The position numbers and the translations under genes were made by a program. 64,000 nt of DNA from Humulus lupulus (Eukaryota; Streptophyta; Magnoliopsida; Rosales; Cannabaceae), in contig NC_084793.1 in the NCBI RefSeq assembly GCF_963169125.1, positions 231,957,360-232,021,359 on the forward strand, written 5' to 3'. The notes under the pieces are model-generated. The model searched no databases. It was given only the letters and a program-made list of their open reading frames with translations, and was not told where the DNA came from. Of the stretch, positions 22,548 through 33,765 are shown piece after piece; position 1 is the stretch's first letter; each line of letters begins with the position of its first letter.

Positions 22548-22870
22548 GTTCGGGTGGGAGCTAGAACCTTATTATAATACTGTCCGGGTTGGAGCCAGGA
22601 CATGGTAAGTATATAGTTTGGGTTGAGCCAGGACAATGGTAAATTGCATGGGTTGGAGCTAGTACAAGGTAAGTATATAGTTCGGGTTGGAGCCAGGACA
22701 ATGGTAATATTGTATGGGTTGGAGCTAGGACATGGTAAAAATATAGTCTGGGTTGGAGCTAGGACAATGGTAATATGGTACGGGTTAGAGCAAGGACCTT
22801 GTAAAAATATAGTCTAGGTTGGAGCCAAGACAATGGTAATATAGTCCGGGTTGGAGTTAGGACATAAAAT
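22548..22870 (+). repeat. 33-bp tandem repeat, about ten copies, alternating in pairs
   Basis: Units of gggttggagccaggacaatg with gtaat or gtaagtatata tails occur near 22549, 22583, 22616, 22648, 22680, 22713, 22747, 22779, 22812 and 22845. Tails alternate, giving a higher-order unit of about 65 bp. The open frame across it is a by-product of the repeat, not a gene. Confidence 0.85.
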
Positions 22871-23504
22871 GCTGGAAATGGGTTTAGTCCTAGATCCCTT
22901 GCTATTAATCTATTGATTAATTATGATATGTGTTATATATCTTGAATGTTCTAGGATTTTCTGAGTGCAGCTCAGCATGATATGTGTAACGGTCTTTGTT
23001 AGGTACAATCAAAGTACTTGATTCTGATTTGGCTATTGTTTGAGAATGGTATGATAGGTTTGGAATTTATCCAATACCCTTATGACCAGTAGCGATAACT
23101 ATCCTAGGTTAACTTGTTAGTGGGTTTAGTATATTTATGTGCAAGGCAATTCTTACTAAGCGTTTTCGCTTACCTAGTTGTTTCATGTTGTAGGTAAGTG
23201 CAAAAGAATGTGGAGTAGCGAGCATCGGAGTCTGCTTGCATATATGTACATGTGGCTTGACCTGGAGAGGTTTTTGGTTGATCACCATTTTGAAATGAAA
23301 AAGCTGGAAGTTTGTTATTTCTTTTGGGATTATTGTTTTGTTTTAACTCTATGGAAAAGACGTTGTATTTTTATTTGCTAAACTAAAAGTGTGCGCACAT
23401 GTTTTTTTAAAAAAAAGAATTATATGGATTTTTGGTACAATGAATTAAAGTAAAAGTTTAGAATTCCACATGTTTTGGTCTTGTATGTTTCGAGGGTCAT
23501 TACA

Positions 23505-25042
23505 CTTTTTAAATCTCGATTTTTGACACGTGATTTATGTGATAATCTGTACTTCCCGAGGACAAAGTGCTTGAGTTAGGGGGCCGCGTGAGTCCACTTA
23601 ATTAGATATCAGACCTACCTCAGCTCGGGTAGTAGAATTTAGCATGTAGAACCTAGATCCCCATTTAAAACCCTGAAGTCATGTTTTCCAGTAACTCATT
23701 CCTGGTTACCAACTACGACCAATTTTTTTTTAAACCTTTTACCCAAATCCCAAAACTTTATCCTTAGTTCACCTTCTAACGATTAACGTTGATCTCTACC
23801 CAAGCAAGCTAATTTATATTTTTAAATCGAGTTGACACGAGTTGTCCAACCCAAGTCCCAGCTGGTTCCTCCTCTGGAAATCAAACTGTTGTAGACACAT
23901 CGATTTCTCACTTTGGACCAATGGTGGAAAGAGAGTATGTTACCACGATAGACAAGTTTTATGAGGCAATGCAGATCGAGTCTTGATAGACTCGTTGGCC
24001 CAAGTAAACAACATCATGGAGAGCCACGACATAAAGACATCCTCCAAGTGTTATGCTCACCCCACCAATAAAGGAGAGCAGAGCTACACTCCCTTTGAAG
24101 ATGATTTTGGAGCCTGGAGCAACGAACATCTAAGGTTAAGGACTTTCTTCTGTTTAACATGTACTTTTCAGATTTTCTAAATTACGCCTATCGCCTCCTC
24201 ACATGGTTAACATTTTTGTTCCATAAGAACTGTTGGGAAGATCCCACTCCTAAGGATATTCTATATTTTTTTCTGCCTCAGAGCTAACCCCAACACAAAG
24301 ATCGTTGGTGATAGATTCTACTACCTCACCCAGTTCCTCAAGACAGTCGTCTGCATCGAGCTCTCGTGTCACTCAAGTGACTATAAAGATTTATTCTTCA
24401 TGATGGAAAGGTTTGCAACTTGTGACCATCGATACATCAACCAACCTCGTAAGTTTTCTTTACCTCGGTTGTTTTAGTTTTCTTGTATGCTTTACAATTA
24501 ATTGCCAATCTGATTAAGTTTTATTTTTTGTGTAATTATTTACAAGAGGTCCGAGGCTTCTGTGTTCCAGAAGTCTCAATATGCCCAGCTCACCACTCTT
24601 CCAGCTGAAGAGAAGGAATGGAAAACAATTATGACAGTTGCCAATATGCGGCTCTGTAATTTAATACGATAAGGCCAAACCTTAGCCTTCCGTCCTCGAT
24701 GTCCTTCTAGGAAAATGATCATCCCCATAATTGAGGAGGTCACCCCATTAGTGTGTAGGTGCGCCATCTAGAACTTTGATCCAACTCATGCTTAGTCTTG
24801 GACAAACGCTAGCACTTCTGGCCAAGGTAAACCTGGGCACAATATTAACTGAGGAGCTGACTGTTTTTTGTTAAGTCAACATGACCTAAAGCAGGTTATG
24901 ACAAGAAATGCAGATCTGGATAATAATGTCACCCTCCAAGAGTGTGTGGATCTGTTAGTGCCTCATTACGATTTTAGCTTTCCCCCATGAACTATCATTG
25001 TAAATAACACCTTTAGTTTTTGGAGTGGCAAGTTTCAGCAAT
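23505..25042 (+). pseudogene. Relic of the Tat-element accessory (antisense) gene
   Basis: Decayed copy of the spliced plus-strand gene seen at 48747-51439. Shared blocks include SHFGPMVEREYV (23911), a stretch from VNNIMESHDI to KGEQSYTPFEDDFGAWSNEHL (24006-24131), a DILYFF block near 24258, a QYAQLTTLPAEEKEW exon (24577-24621) and VNNTFSFWSGKF near 25005. An intron-like stretch with a gtaagttt donor lies near 24449. Stops and frameshifts are frequent. The relic is cut at 25042 by the Tekay-like element and resumes at 41091. Product function is unknown; relatives are annotated as putative gypsy-type transposon proteins. Confidence 0.72.
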
Positions 25043-25047
25043 GTGGT

Positions 25048-28000
25048 TGTAACGACCCGGATTTTCAAGACTCGATAATGCGGAAATATAAATGTTTTCA
25101 TTTAACAAAATGTCTCAAAAACCCATAGAAAAAAAACTTTTTAAAAATTCGTATGGCCATACTTAACATTTAGTTACAAACATGTTTTATAAAGATTAGA
25201 GTGAGCCTAGTTTAGGAAAATTACACAACATTTCCAAAAATAAAAAGGCTTCCCAAAAGGTCGATCCACATGTACATTTGCAAGGAAGACTCCAGTGCTC
25301 ACTGCTCTGCCTTGCCCTTGCTCTTACCTACAACATGAAACAACTAGGTAAGCGAAAACGCTTAGTAAGATCAACTTTCAAACAAGGCATGTAGAGAATT
25401 AGGGTTCCGGACCCATCCGGACCCTACACAAACAATTTCAAGAACGCCAAAGCGTCCTGACAAACTTATGGTCATGCCTGATAACCAATGATAAATTAAT
25501 TCATAACTAGATAAAATCCTGCACTCAGAAAAATCCCAGAACAAGCAGATATACTATATCACAACTATATCTTATCAACAATTATATCCCTGCACTCCGA
25601 AAAATCCCAGAGCAAGCAGATATATTATATCACAACATAATTCGAGACCAACGCTCGACAATTTCCAAAAATTCATGCGTAACGCGCCCTCCAACATAAT
25701 TGCTAATCTGTAAAAGAGAACCGAGTCCCCACACTAAGATCTAGCCAATAAATATTCTCATCAAGGGTAACTATCGTGTTACCTAGGGCATCGCTACTTA
25801 TTCAAGAGTGTAATCCAATTTACACGGTTTTACGGAGACTTCTATGTTAATCAGTGGTGCTGGTGAGCAGCTGCCCCTAGGGTGTTCAACCTCACTCAAT
25901 CTTGGCAACCCCTAGTATCTCTAGGCACTCTCACGGAAGGGCCAATATTCACGACTGCTATCCAGGAATAACTTATCAGAGCACTTGCTCGGATTCTAAC
26001 CGTCCAATGATTAAGTAAGCATGAGGGCCCCTAGGTCCCATTTCTCTTGGCGCCCCTAGGTTTAACCAGCTTATCCTCATCTCATGGCCACTCGTCATGG
26101 TAATGAACCGGACATAAATAAAATCAAGCAGTGTGACGGGGATCAACCGTCTAGGATATGACGGACTTCTACCGTTCATATTTTCTAAATCAGCACTGAC
26201 TAGACTAACGTCTCTAAGAAACTTTCTATGACAGCCTATATATATGCATGTATCCCTATACTAACATACAAGACAATAATCATTTCATGTTGCAGCCATA
26301 CAATATAAGTTGACTTACTTGGAGTCCTTAGCACTCAGCAAGTTTTCACCCTCCAATGTTCAGTCCAGTTACGCTTAGCCAATACTGTATTTATCCATAC
26401 AGTATACTCGGATTAATTATGGCACTCATAATTCATTATTATTATTTTGGGCAGTTTGGTCATTTTAATAAAAGTCATTTGTAAGGATTTATAATCCTTA
26501 TTTGGTTTTAAACCTATTAAGGAAAGTCATACAAAATATTCGAGACTAAACCCTAAGTCTCGGGGAGACCTATCCTAAGGTCTCGATACCTAGGCTCGGG
26601 TATCACAATGGTATTTCCCCACAACCCGCTAAAAATCTTATTCTTTCAAGGTATCGCTATTAACCCGCACTTTCGACTAGTCGGTTAAAATATGTAAGAT
26701 TTTAGCCGGTATTACATCTAGAAAATACAAATAAATTTCTTAATTATTTTTAAAGAAAATGAACTCTTTAAATTTTCCTTTTAGTTTTCTTAAGGTTTTA
26801 ATATCTAAAAACCAATTTAAGAAAATTGCCTAATTTGTCTTAATTAGGAAAACCGTTATAAATTTCTCATCTTGACAAATTAATTTTCCAAAAGAAATTA
26901 ATCAATTTTTACTTACTAGAAAAATAATTCATTTAAACTCAAAGGGGTCATTTTAGTGAAAATATGATTTCAAGACTTACCATTTTATATCTTGAAATAA
27001 ACAAAATTTTACTTTTTACCTTATGTTCCAAAATCTCATTTTTACACTAAGTGTGAAAAACCTATTTTTCACATTTTTAACTACATACTTCGTTAGTTCA
27101 TAACTTGAAAGTTACTTACCCAATTGTTACCAAAATTTCCCAATTCCATTTTTGTTATGCCATTTAGGTCTTTGTAAAATCTTAGGTCAAAATGAGCATT
27201 TTTGATTGGTGAAATCATTTTCCAACAATGAGGTAAAAATGACCTTATTTTCAAGCCCTTATTTTTTCCAAACTTTGACAGTTAATAACTTTCAAACCGT
27301 TCAATATTTTCTTACCAAATTTTACAGTGAAATAATAGGTTATTCCAGAAATATGTCCACAAAATTTTAGGAAAAACTGAGTTCATTTACCCTATACAGT
27401 GGCTGTCCAAACTTGGTTCCGAAAATAAGAATACGAAAAAACAGTTTTTTACCTAAACTTTGAAATAGCATAACTTACTCATTTCTAAACATTTTTTAGT
27501 GTTTCAAAAGCTCAATTTTATGTACTCAATCTCAAAAACATCACAGTACAATTTAATTTTACAAAAACAATATAAAGTGGCTGCTTGACCCCTTGGAAGT
27601 CACAGCAAAAAACATGTTTGTTTTAGGGTATCCTACAAAACCCTTGGGGGTTTTGGTTCCCATTTTCAAAAATCAATACACATGCATCATAAAAATTATT
27701 AAACAACTACCATAACCTTATTACATCACCAACAAGAAACTTTAAGCATTAAATATACAAAATAATGCTTAAAACTAAAAACCCTACAACAAAAATCATC
27801 AAAAGTAAACTCTTTACCTCTTTGGTGTTCTTGCTTAAGGTTTGGACCTTCCTATAAGCTTTGACTCCTTCAAAACCTTTCAAAATCCCTAACCAACTTC
27901 CCCCAACAACATAGTTAATTAACTATTTGAAACTCTAAGCTTCAAACTTTACAAAAGCCTAGATTAGTGAAGCTTTACCTTAGGGAAAATACTTCCTAGA

Positions 28001-28839
28001 CCAAGACTTAGCTTCCAAGTTTTCCTTGGTGTTCTTGAGGATGAATATTGAGAGAACACTTTGAGAGGTCTTCAAAAATCAGATGAGAGTGATTGAGAGA
28101 GTGTGGGGATCGGTTTTGGGGGTTAGAAGAGCTCACAATACTCTTCAAAATATCACAAAACACTTGAGTGCTTTTCTACCCACTTGCCCACTTGACTTCT
28201 TAATTAAATGAGATTTAAATTTGGGTTCACACCACTCTAAAACACCACATGGCCGGCCACCCTTTTTATTTTATCTAAGTTATATATAATTTTTTTTTAT
28301 AAAGGTTAATAAAGGTTTCATAAGAAGAAAAGTCCAAATTGGCTTTTGACACCTTTTTCACTTTTATTAAGTTTTAAATCACCAAACTTAACATTAATTA
28401 ATTAAATTAAATGTCTCTCACATTTAATTTAATTAATCACATAATAAAATTTAACCTAAGGTCCATTCATGGAATAAAATTCCCCATTTCGGCAAAATTA
28501 GGCATTTACCACAAAATGCCTTAAAATTTCCATTTTCTTTTAGGTTTATTATTTTTGACCAAACTTTAACTTTTATGAATGTATTTTATGCCCAAAATAT
28601 AATTGCCATGATTTTTCATTTTATTTTCCGAGATTTTTACCCGATCAGGGTTTTTGTGTCGGTCCAGGACCGAAAGTCTTTTCTTGACTTTTAAAATCAC
28701 AAAATTCATATTTTGGCTAGCAATAACTCATGGAATACTTACAAACAAAATATAATATTATTTAAAATAATATTCTTAACCCGGGGGAAAAATCCCGACC
28801 CGAGTCGTTTAAAGGTACCCAAAAACGTAGGACGTTACA
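25048..28839 (-). repeat. 3' LTR of the Tekay-like chromovirus
   Basis: Starts TGTAACGACCC and ends ACGTTACA in plus-strand reading. It is nearly identical by eye to 37302-41085, with scattered single-base changes and small indels (for example about 10 bp near 25410). It is non-coding. A minus-strand TATA-like stretch (tatataa) is near 28275. Confidence 0.93.
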
Positions 28840-28874
28840 ATACCAACAATTTATAAAGGTTTCGTCCTCGAAAC

Positions 28875-30935
28875 TTAAAACAAATGAGGATATAGCTCCC
28901 TCATCTTGTCTTCTGTTTCCCAGGTTGCCTCTTCAATGCCATGGTTAGACCACTGCACCTTTACCAATGGCACCGTCTTGTTCCTCAACACTTTTTCCTT
29001 TCAGTCTAGTATCATAACCGGTTTTTCCTCATAGACGAGCTGAGGATCCACGCTCAGTTGCTCATAGCTGATTACATGCGAGGGATCACGCATGTATTTT
29101 CTCAATAAGGATACATGAAACACGTCATGCACCTTAGACAGGGTGGGTGGAAGAGCTAAACGATAACCTACTTCCCCGATCCTCTCTATGATTTCGAAAG
29201 GTCCAACGAACCTTGGGCTAAGCTTTCCTTTCTTTCCGAATCGCATAGCCCCTCGTAGCGGAGCTACCTTCAGCAGCACATTATCGCCAACCTCAAACAC
29301 CAGGGGTCTCCTGCGTCTATCAGCATATTTGCGTTGTCGATCAACCGAAGTTTGCATGCGTTGCCTTATCCGTCGGATGTCCTCTGTAATCTGATCAACC
29401 TCATCCGATCCGAGAAACTTTCTTTCACCGGTCTCGTGCCAATGAATCGGTGATCAACATTTCCTTCCATACAACGCCTCATACGGAGTCATCTTGATGG
29501 AATCATGATAGCTATTATTGTAAGCGAACTCTATTAGTGGAAGCTTCTCATTCCATGACCCTTGAAAGTCGAGCACGCAGGCTCTTAGCATATCTTCCAG
29601 TGTCTGAATTGTTCGTTCACTTTGACCGTCTGTTTGCGGGTGGAAAGAAGTGCTAAACTTCAGTTTAGTACCCAACCTCGTTTGGATTCTATTCCAGAAT
29701 GTTGAGGTAAAACGTCCGTCGCGATCTGAAACGATGGAGTTGGGTACACCATGCAATCTCATTATTTCTGCAATGTAAATATCTGTTAACTTATGTGCGC
29801 CATAAGTTACCTTGATCGGCAAGAAATGAGCGGACTTAGTCAGCCTATCCACGATAGCCCAAATGGCATCGTGCCCCTTGGGAGTGGTTGGTAGACCTGT
29901 GACAAAGTCCATAGTGACCATCTCCCACTTCCATTCCGGAATTTCTAAGGGTTGTAACAATCCGGCTGGTCGTTGATGCTCGGCCTTTGTCTGCTGACAA
30001 GTCAAGCAGTGTGCCACATATTCTGCCGTCTCCTTTTTCATCCCAGGCCACCAAAAGTACTTCTTCAATTCTTGGTACATTTTTGTGGTACCCGGATGCA
30101 TGGCATAAGGAGCATTATGTCCTTCGAAAAAGATCTACTTCTTGATCTCGTCATCATCAGGAACACATATTCTTCCCTTGAACCCCAATACTCCATCCTC
30201 GGAGATATGGAATCCTGGTCGCCCCTCGTTCCTTACTTCGTGCATCAATCCTTGAACCCAAGGATCGATTAACTGCCCGCCTCTTATAGCTTCCATAATG
30301 GTAGGCTCGATAGAAAGGTTAGCCAATTGACCAACTACTATCTCTAAATCCAAGGTAGCAAGGTCGGCTTGTAACTGCGGCGAAATTTCCTTCACTATCA
30401 TCACATAAGCACCTGGTTGTCAACTCAATGCATCTGCCACCTTGTTTGCTTTACCCGGGTGATACAGAATGTCGTAGTCATAGTCATTAAATAGTTCCAA
30501 CCATCGACGCTGTCTCATATTCAATTCCTTCTGAGTGAAGAAATACTTCTGGCTTTTGTGATCAGTGTAGATGTCGCAGTGTATCCCGTATAGGTAGTGC
30601 CTCCATATTTTTAGAGCAAAAACCACTGCTGCAAGCTCCAGGTCATGAGTGGGATAGTTCTTCTCGTAATTCTTTAGCTGTCGAGAAGCATAAGAAATTA
30701 CTTTTCCGTGCTGCATCAGCACTGCTCCCAACCCTCGGCCTGAGGCGTCGCTATAAATAGTATATCCCTCTGTGCCATTGGGGATTGTCAGCACTGGGGC
30801 AGTCGTCAATCTTGTTTTCAGCTCCTGAAAACTCTCCTCACACTTGTCAGTCCACTCATATTTGATGTTTTTGCGGGTAAGGGCAGTCATTGGTGCAGCT
30901 ATTTTGGAAAATCCTTCCACAAATCGCCAGTAGTA
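28875..30935 (-). pseudogene. Tekay-like pol, second half: RNase H, integrase, chromodomain-like tail
   Basis: Minus strand. RNase H ([16 protein letters not shown], then [14 protein letters not shown] and [11 protein letters not shown]) lies at about 30420-30900. Integrase follows: [17 protein letters not shown] and [12 protein letters not shown] near 30000-30100, and core blocks [19 protein letters not shown] and [11 protein letters not shown] down to 29454. The tail GKKGKLSPRFVGPFEII (29175-29230) is followed by VPLVKVQWSNHGIEEATWE, a chromodomain-like end, with a stop at 28875-28877. RNase H and integrase catalytic residues are present. Five-base-exact junction with the solo LTR at 30931-30935. 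In-frame stops near 30416, 30134, 29453 and 29000 break it, each one C-to-T step from a sense codon. Confidence 0.92.
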
Positions 30936-32851
30936 TGTAGAGTCCAAGAACTTTACTTAGCTAATTGTTTAGTAGTATTATAGTATGTTTAGTATTATCT
31001 TTGTAACTGTGGATTTTTGGTTCAGACCGGGAATTATTTGGACACTCATAGTAGTACTTATAGATTTTCTAAGTTTAACCTATAATTTAAGAATATTAAG
31101 TATAACCTAAGGTTAGATTAATGTGACTGATATTAAGGATTATATTTATTATATTAGAAGGTTTAGACATCAACCAATAGGATTTTAAGCACATGTTATG
31201 AATGGTGATTAAGGATTAAGTATTTTTGAGGATTAAATTTAATAAGGAGTAAAGTTTGAATGTTATAGGGTCAGTCAGCAGCTTTGAGTACGTTGAGGGC
31301 TTAGTGAAGGCTGTTTACTCCATTCAAACTTAGCTAAAAATGTGTAATTTCGTGTTTAAATATTCAGCGTGTGCCGATATATCGCAGCTATAGGGGGCGA
31401 TATATCGCAGCACGTAGATACGGAAAACAAGAAACGATGCACGGTCGCCTCGGGCATACTGGCCCAGGCAATATATCGCCTACAGGGGGCGATATATCGC
31501 CTCCTCCAGCATAAATTCAAACTCTTTTGAATTCATTTCCTTTCAGCCATTCAAACTCCTTCAACAGCCCAGCATCTTTTGAACGAGTCTTCAGCCTCTG
31601 CTGAACGATTATTCAAATGATTTTCACCTAAAAAGCCATTATTTTTATTCAAGTAAAATCAAGATATTTTCATTCCCAAACTCTGTAAATAGGACCTAGT
31701 ACCCAGCCATTTCTTCACCTTTTACTCTAAGTTCAGAAGCTGCTAGTGCTAAGTAAGTGTGAGAGTGTAAACACCTGGTTTGGGAAAAAAATCATAAGCT
31801 TAAACATCATAAGCTTATCAAACACTTTGGGAAGTGAGATTCGTTAGTATTTCGGTTGTGGTTAGATTGATCTTGCAAGTCTTTGAGGTAAACCCGAAAC
31901 TCTAGTTCATTTGATTTATGTTATGTTTCCCTTCTCTTAGTCTTCTACTCAGTTTCCTAACCTCATTCTTATTTTGGTTAGGGAATCCAAGTTCTTAAGC
32001 ACATAAGTTGTGGTAAGCATATTTTCTTTTAATGGTTTAGTCTTCTTATCCATTATCATCTCTTCTTCTTCTTAAGACTCACTCTTTCTCATATGGTTTT
32101 AGGAGTGTTCCAAAAGTCCCAACTCAGTCCATTATATCCCGGTAACTTTGGTAAGGAAAATAGGCTAGAATCTATATGTTTATGTTTATGTTATCTTATG
32201 TGTTATGTTATGATATGTTATGAATATGTTATAAATGTGTTTGTTGTAGGCTTGGGCTTATGCCCTATTTGACTAACAAGACCCCAAAAATATTGTGGGC
32301 ATATGCCTATTTAGCTGGTAGGACCCCACTAATCTCATGGGCATAAGCTTGTTTAGTCTATGGGACCCCAAGTAATAATGGCCATTATAATAAGTGTATT
32401 ATGTGTTATGATATGTCTTTATGTTTCTTATGAAATTATGTTTATGACTATGTGTTAGATTTTTCCTTGCTGGGCATTAGGCTCATTCCTTTCTGTTTAT
32501 GTGCAGGAAATAAGCTTTAGAGGCGGAAAGATTCGTGACGCTTAGAGGATGTGTATCGATGGTGAATGGAGTCAAGGGGCCGAGCGTTATTCGATTCGAG
32601 GATGTAGTCTCATTTTAATTTTTATGGTTTTATATGTATTTTCCGCATTTTCTTATGTAATTCTTTTCCTTTAAAGCATGTTTTGTTTTTAAAGACAATG
32701 GGATCCCAAATCCTTCTTAGTATTCTATTTATTGTAAGTAACTCTTATTTTTACAAGTTACTTAATAAAATTATGGTATTTTCGTAAAAATGTAAGTTTT
32801 ATGTATAGTTTCGTTAATGGTCCAAATAATCTAGATTAGTGGGTCATTACA
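30936..32851 (+). mobile_element. Solo LTR of the left-chromovirus family, target duplication TAGTA
   Basis: Starts TGTAGAGTCC and ends GGTCATTACA, flanked by TAGTA at 30931-30935 and 32852-32856. It splits the Tekay-like RT/RNase H frame at the GYY codons, which rejoin when it is removed. It shares start, end, leader and triplication with the LTR at 2823-6178. It lacks the heat-shock-element repeats and instead carries four GATATATCGC-type palindromes. Confidence 0.92.
31374..31502. repeat. Four copies of a palindromic GCGATATATCGC motif
   Basis: Copies at 31374-31385, 31397-31409, 31468-31480 (one base changed) and 31489-31502, in two pairs linked by cta(t/c)aggggg-like spacers. They lie about 180-300 bp before the degenerate TATA near 31681, where the sister LTR has its heat-shock array. 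Confidence 0.8.
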
Positions 32852-33765
32852 TAGTATCCCGCTAACCCAAGAAAACTTCTAACCTCATGCGCATTTTTCG
32901 GAGGTTTCCACTGCTTAACAGCTTCTATCTTGGCGGGATCTACTGAATTTCCATTTCCCGACACTATGTGCCCCAGAAAACTTACTTTCTCTAGCCAGAA
33001 TTCGCACTTCGAAAACTTAGCGTAAAGCTTTTCGTCTCGCAGACACTGGAGGACTAGTTCCAGATGTGTTGCATGCTCTTCCTGGCTTTTCGAGTATATC
33101 AGAATATCGTCAATGAACACGACGACAAACTTATCCAAATACTCACAAAATACTCGGTTCATGAGATCCATGAATGCAACAAGCGCATTGGTTAGTCCAA
33201 AGGACATCACTAAGAACTCGTAGTGGCCGTAGCGCGTTCTGAAGGCCGTCTTTGGTATATCCGTCTCCTTAACCTTGAGCTGATGATAGCCTGATCGCAG
33301 GTCTGTTTTGGAAAATACTGACGCTCCTTGTAGTTGATCGAAAAGATCGTCGATCCTCGGTAATGGATATCGGTTCTTGATCGTCACTTTGTTCAACTCC
33401 CGATAGTCAATGCACATTCTCATCGTACCGTCTTTCTTCTTAACGAATAAGATCGGGGCTCCCCATGGAGAATGGCTTGGCCTTATGAACCTCTTGTCCA
33501 GTAACTCTTGCAATTGTGACTGCAACTCCTTGAGTTCAGCTGGTGCCATTCTATAAGGAGTCCTTGAGATCGGCGCAGTTCCCGGAATCAACTCTATCTC
33601 AAACGCAATCTCTCGGTCTGGTGGAATCCCTGGGAGATCTTCAGGAAATACATCAGAAAACTTTCACACAACCGGTACATCCAATGGTTGTTGACTCGTT
33701 TCTTTATCCTTATCCACTATGTTTGCCAGAAAACCGATGCACCCGTCACTCAACATTTTTTTCTC
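32852..33765 (-). pseudogene. Tekay-like pol, first half: reverse transcriptase
   Basis: Minus strand. The linker (MLSDGCIGFLANIVDKDKE, then a decayed stretch near 33660) leads to RT from 33591 down. Blocks seen: [65 protein letters not shown] (catalytic aspartates present), VSFLGHIVS and [11 protein letters not shown] at the solo-LTR junction. The join to gag-protease is frameshifted at an A-rich run near 33760. RT itself is open for about 250 codons. Confidence 0.93.

Larger units (their letters stand above)
19376..23504 (+). mobile_element. LTR related to the Tekay-like LTR family, 5' end truncated
   Basis: Non-coding block ending GGGTCATTACA at 23504. The stretch near 23155-23200 (actaagcgttttcgcttacc, then gttgtttcatgttgtaggta) matches the reverse complement of the Tekay-like LTR at 25330-25370, so this is a related LTR in plus orientation. 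A likely TATA (tatataa) is at 19826-19832, followed by CT-rich leader sequence. No TG start is found; the left side was probably lost at the 19375 breakpoint. Confidence 0.65.

Noticed and set aside
22520..22560. Possible tRNA remnant (tgtagcttaatggtaagtg)
   Set aside because: Only a short resemblance to a D-arm; no acceptor stem or anticodon arm can be folded.
22623..22817. Open frame with repeated GLEL/GARTMV motifs
   Set aside because: It is the 33-bp tandem repeat read in one frame; no start context or homologous protein recognised.
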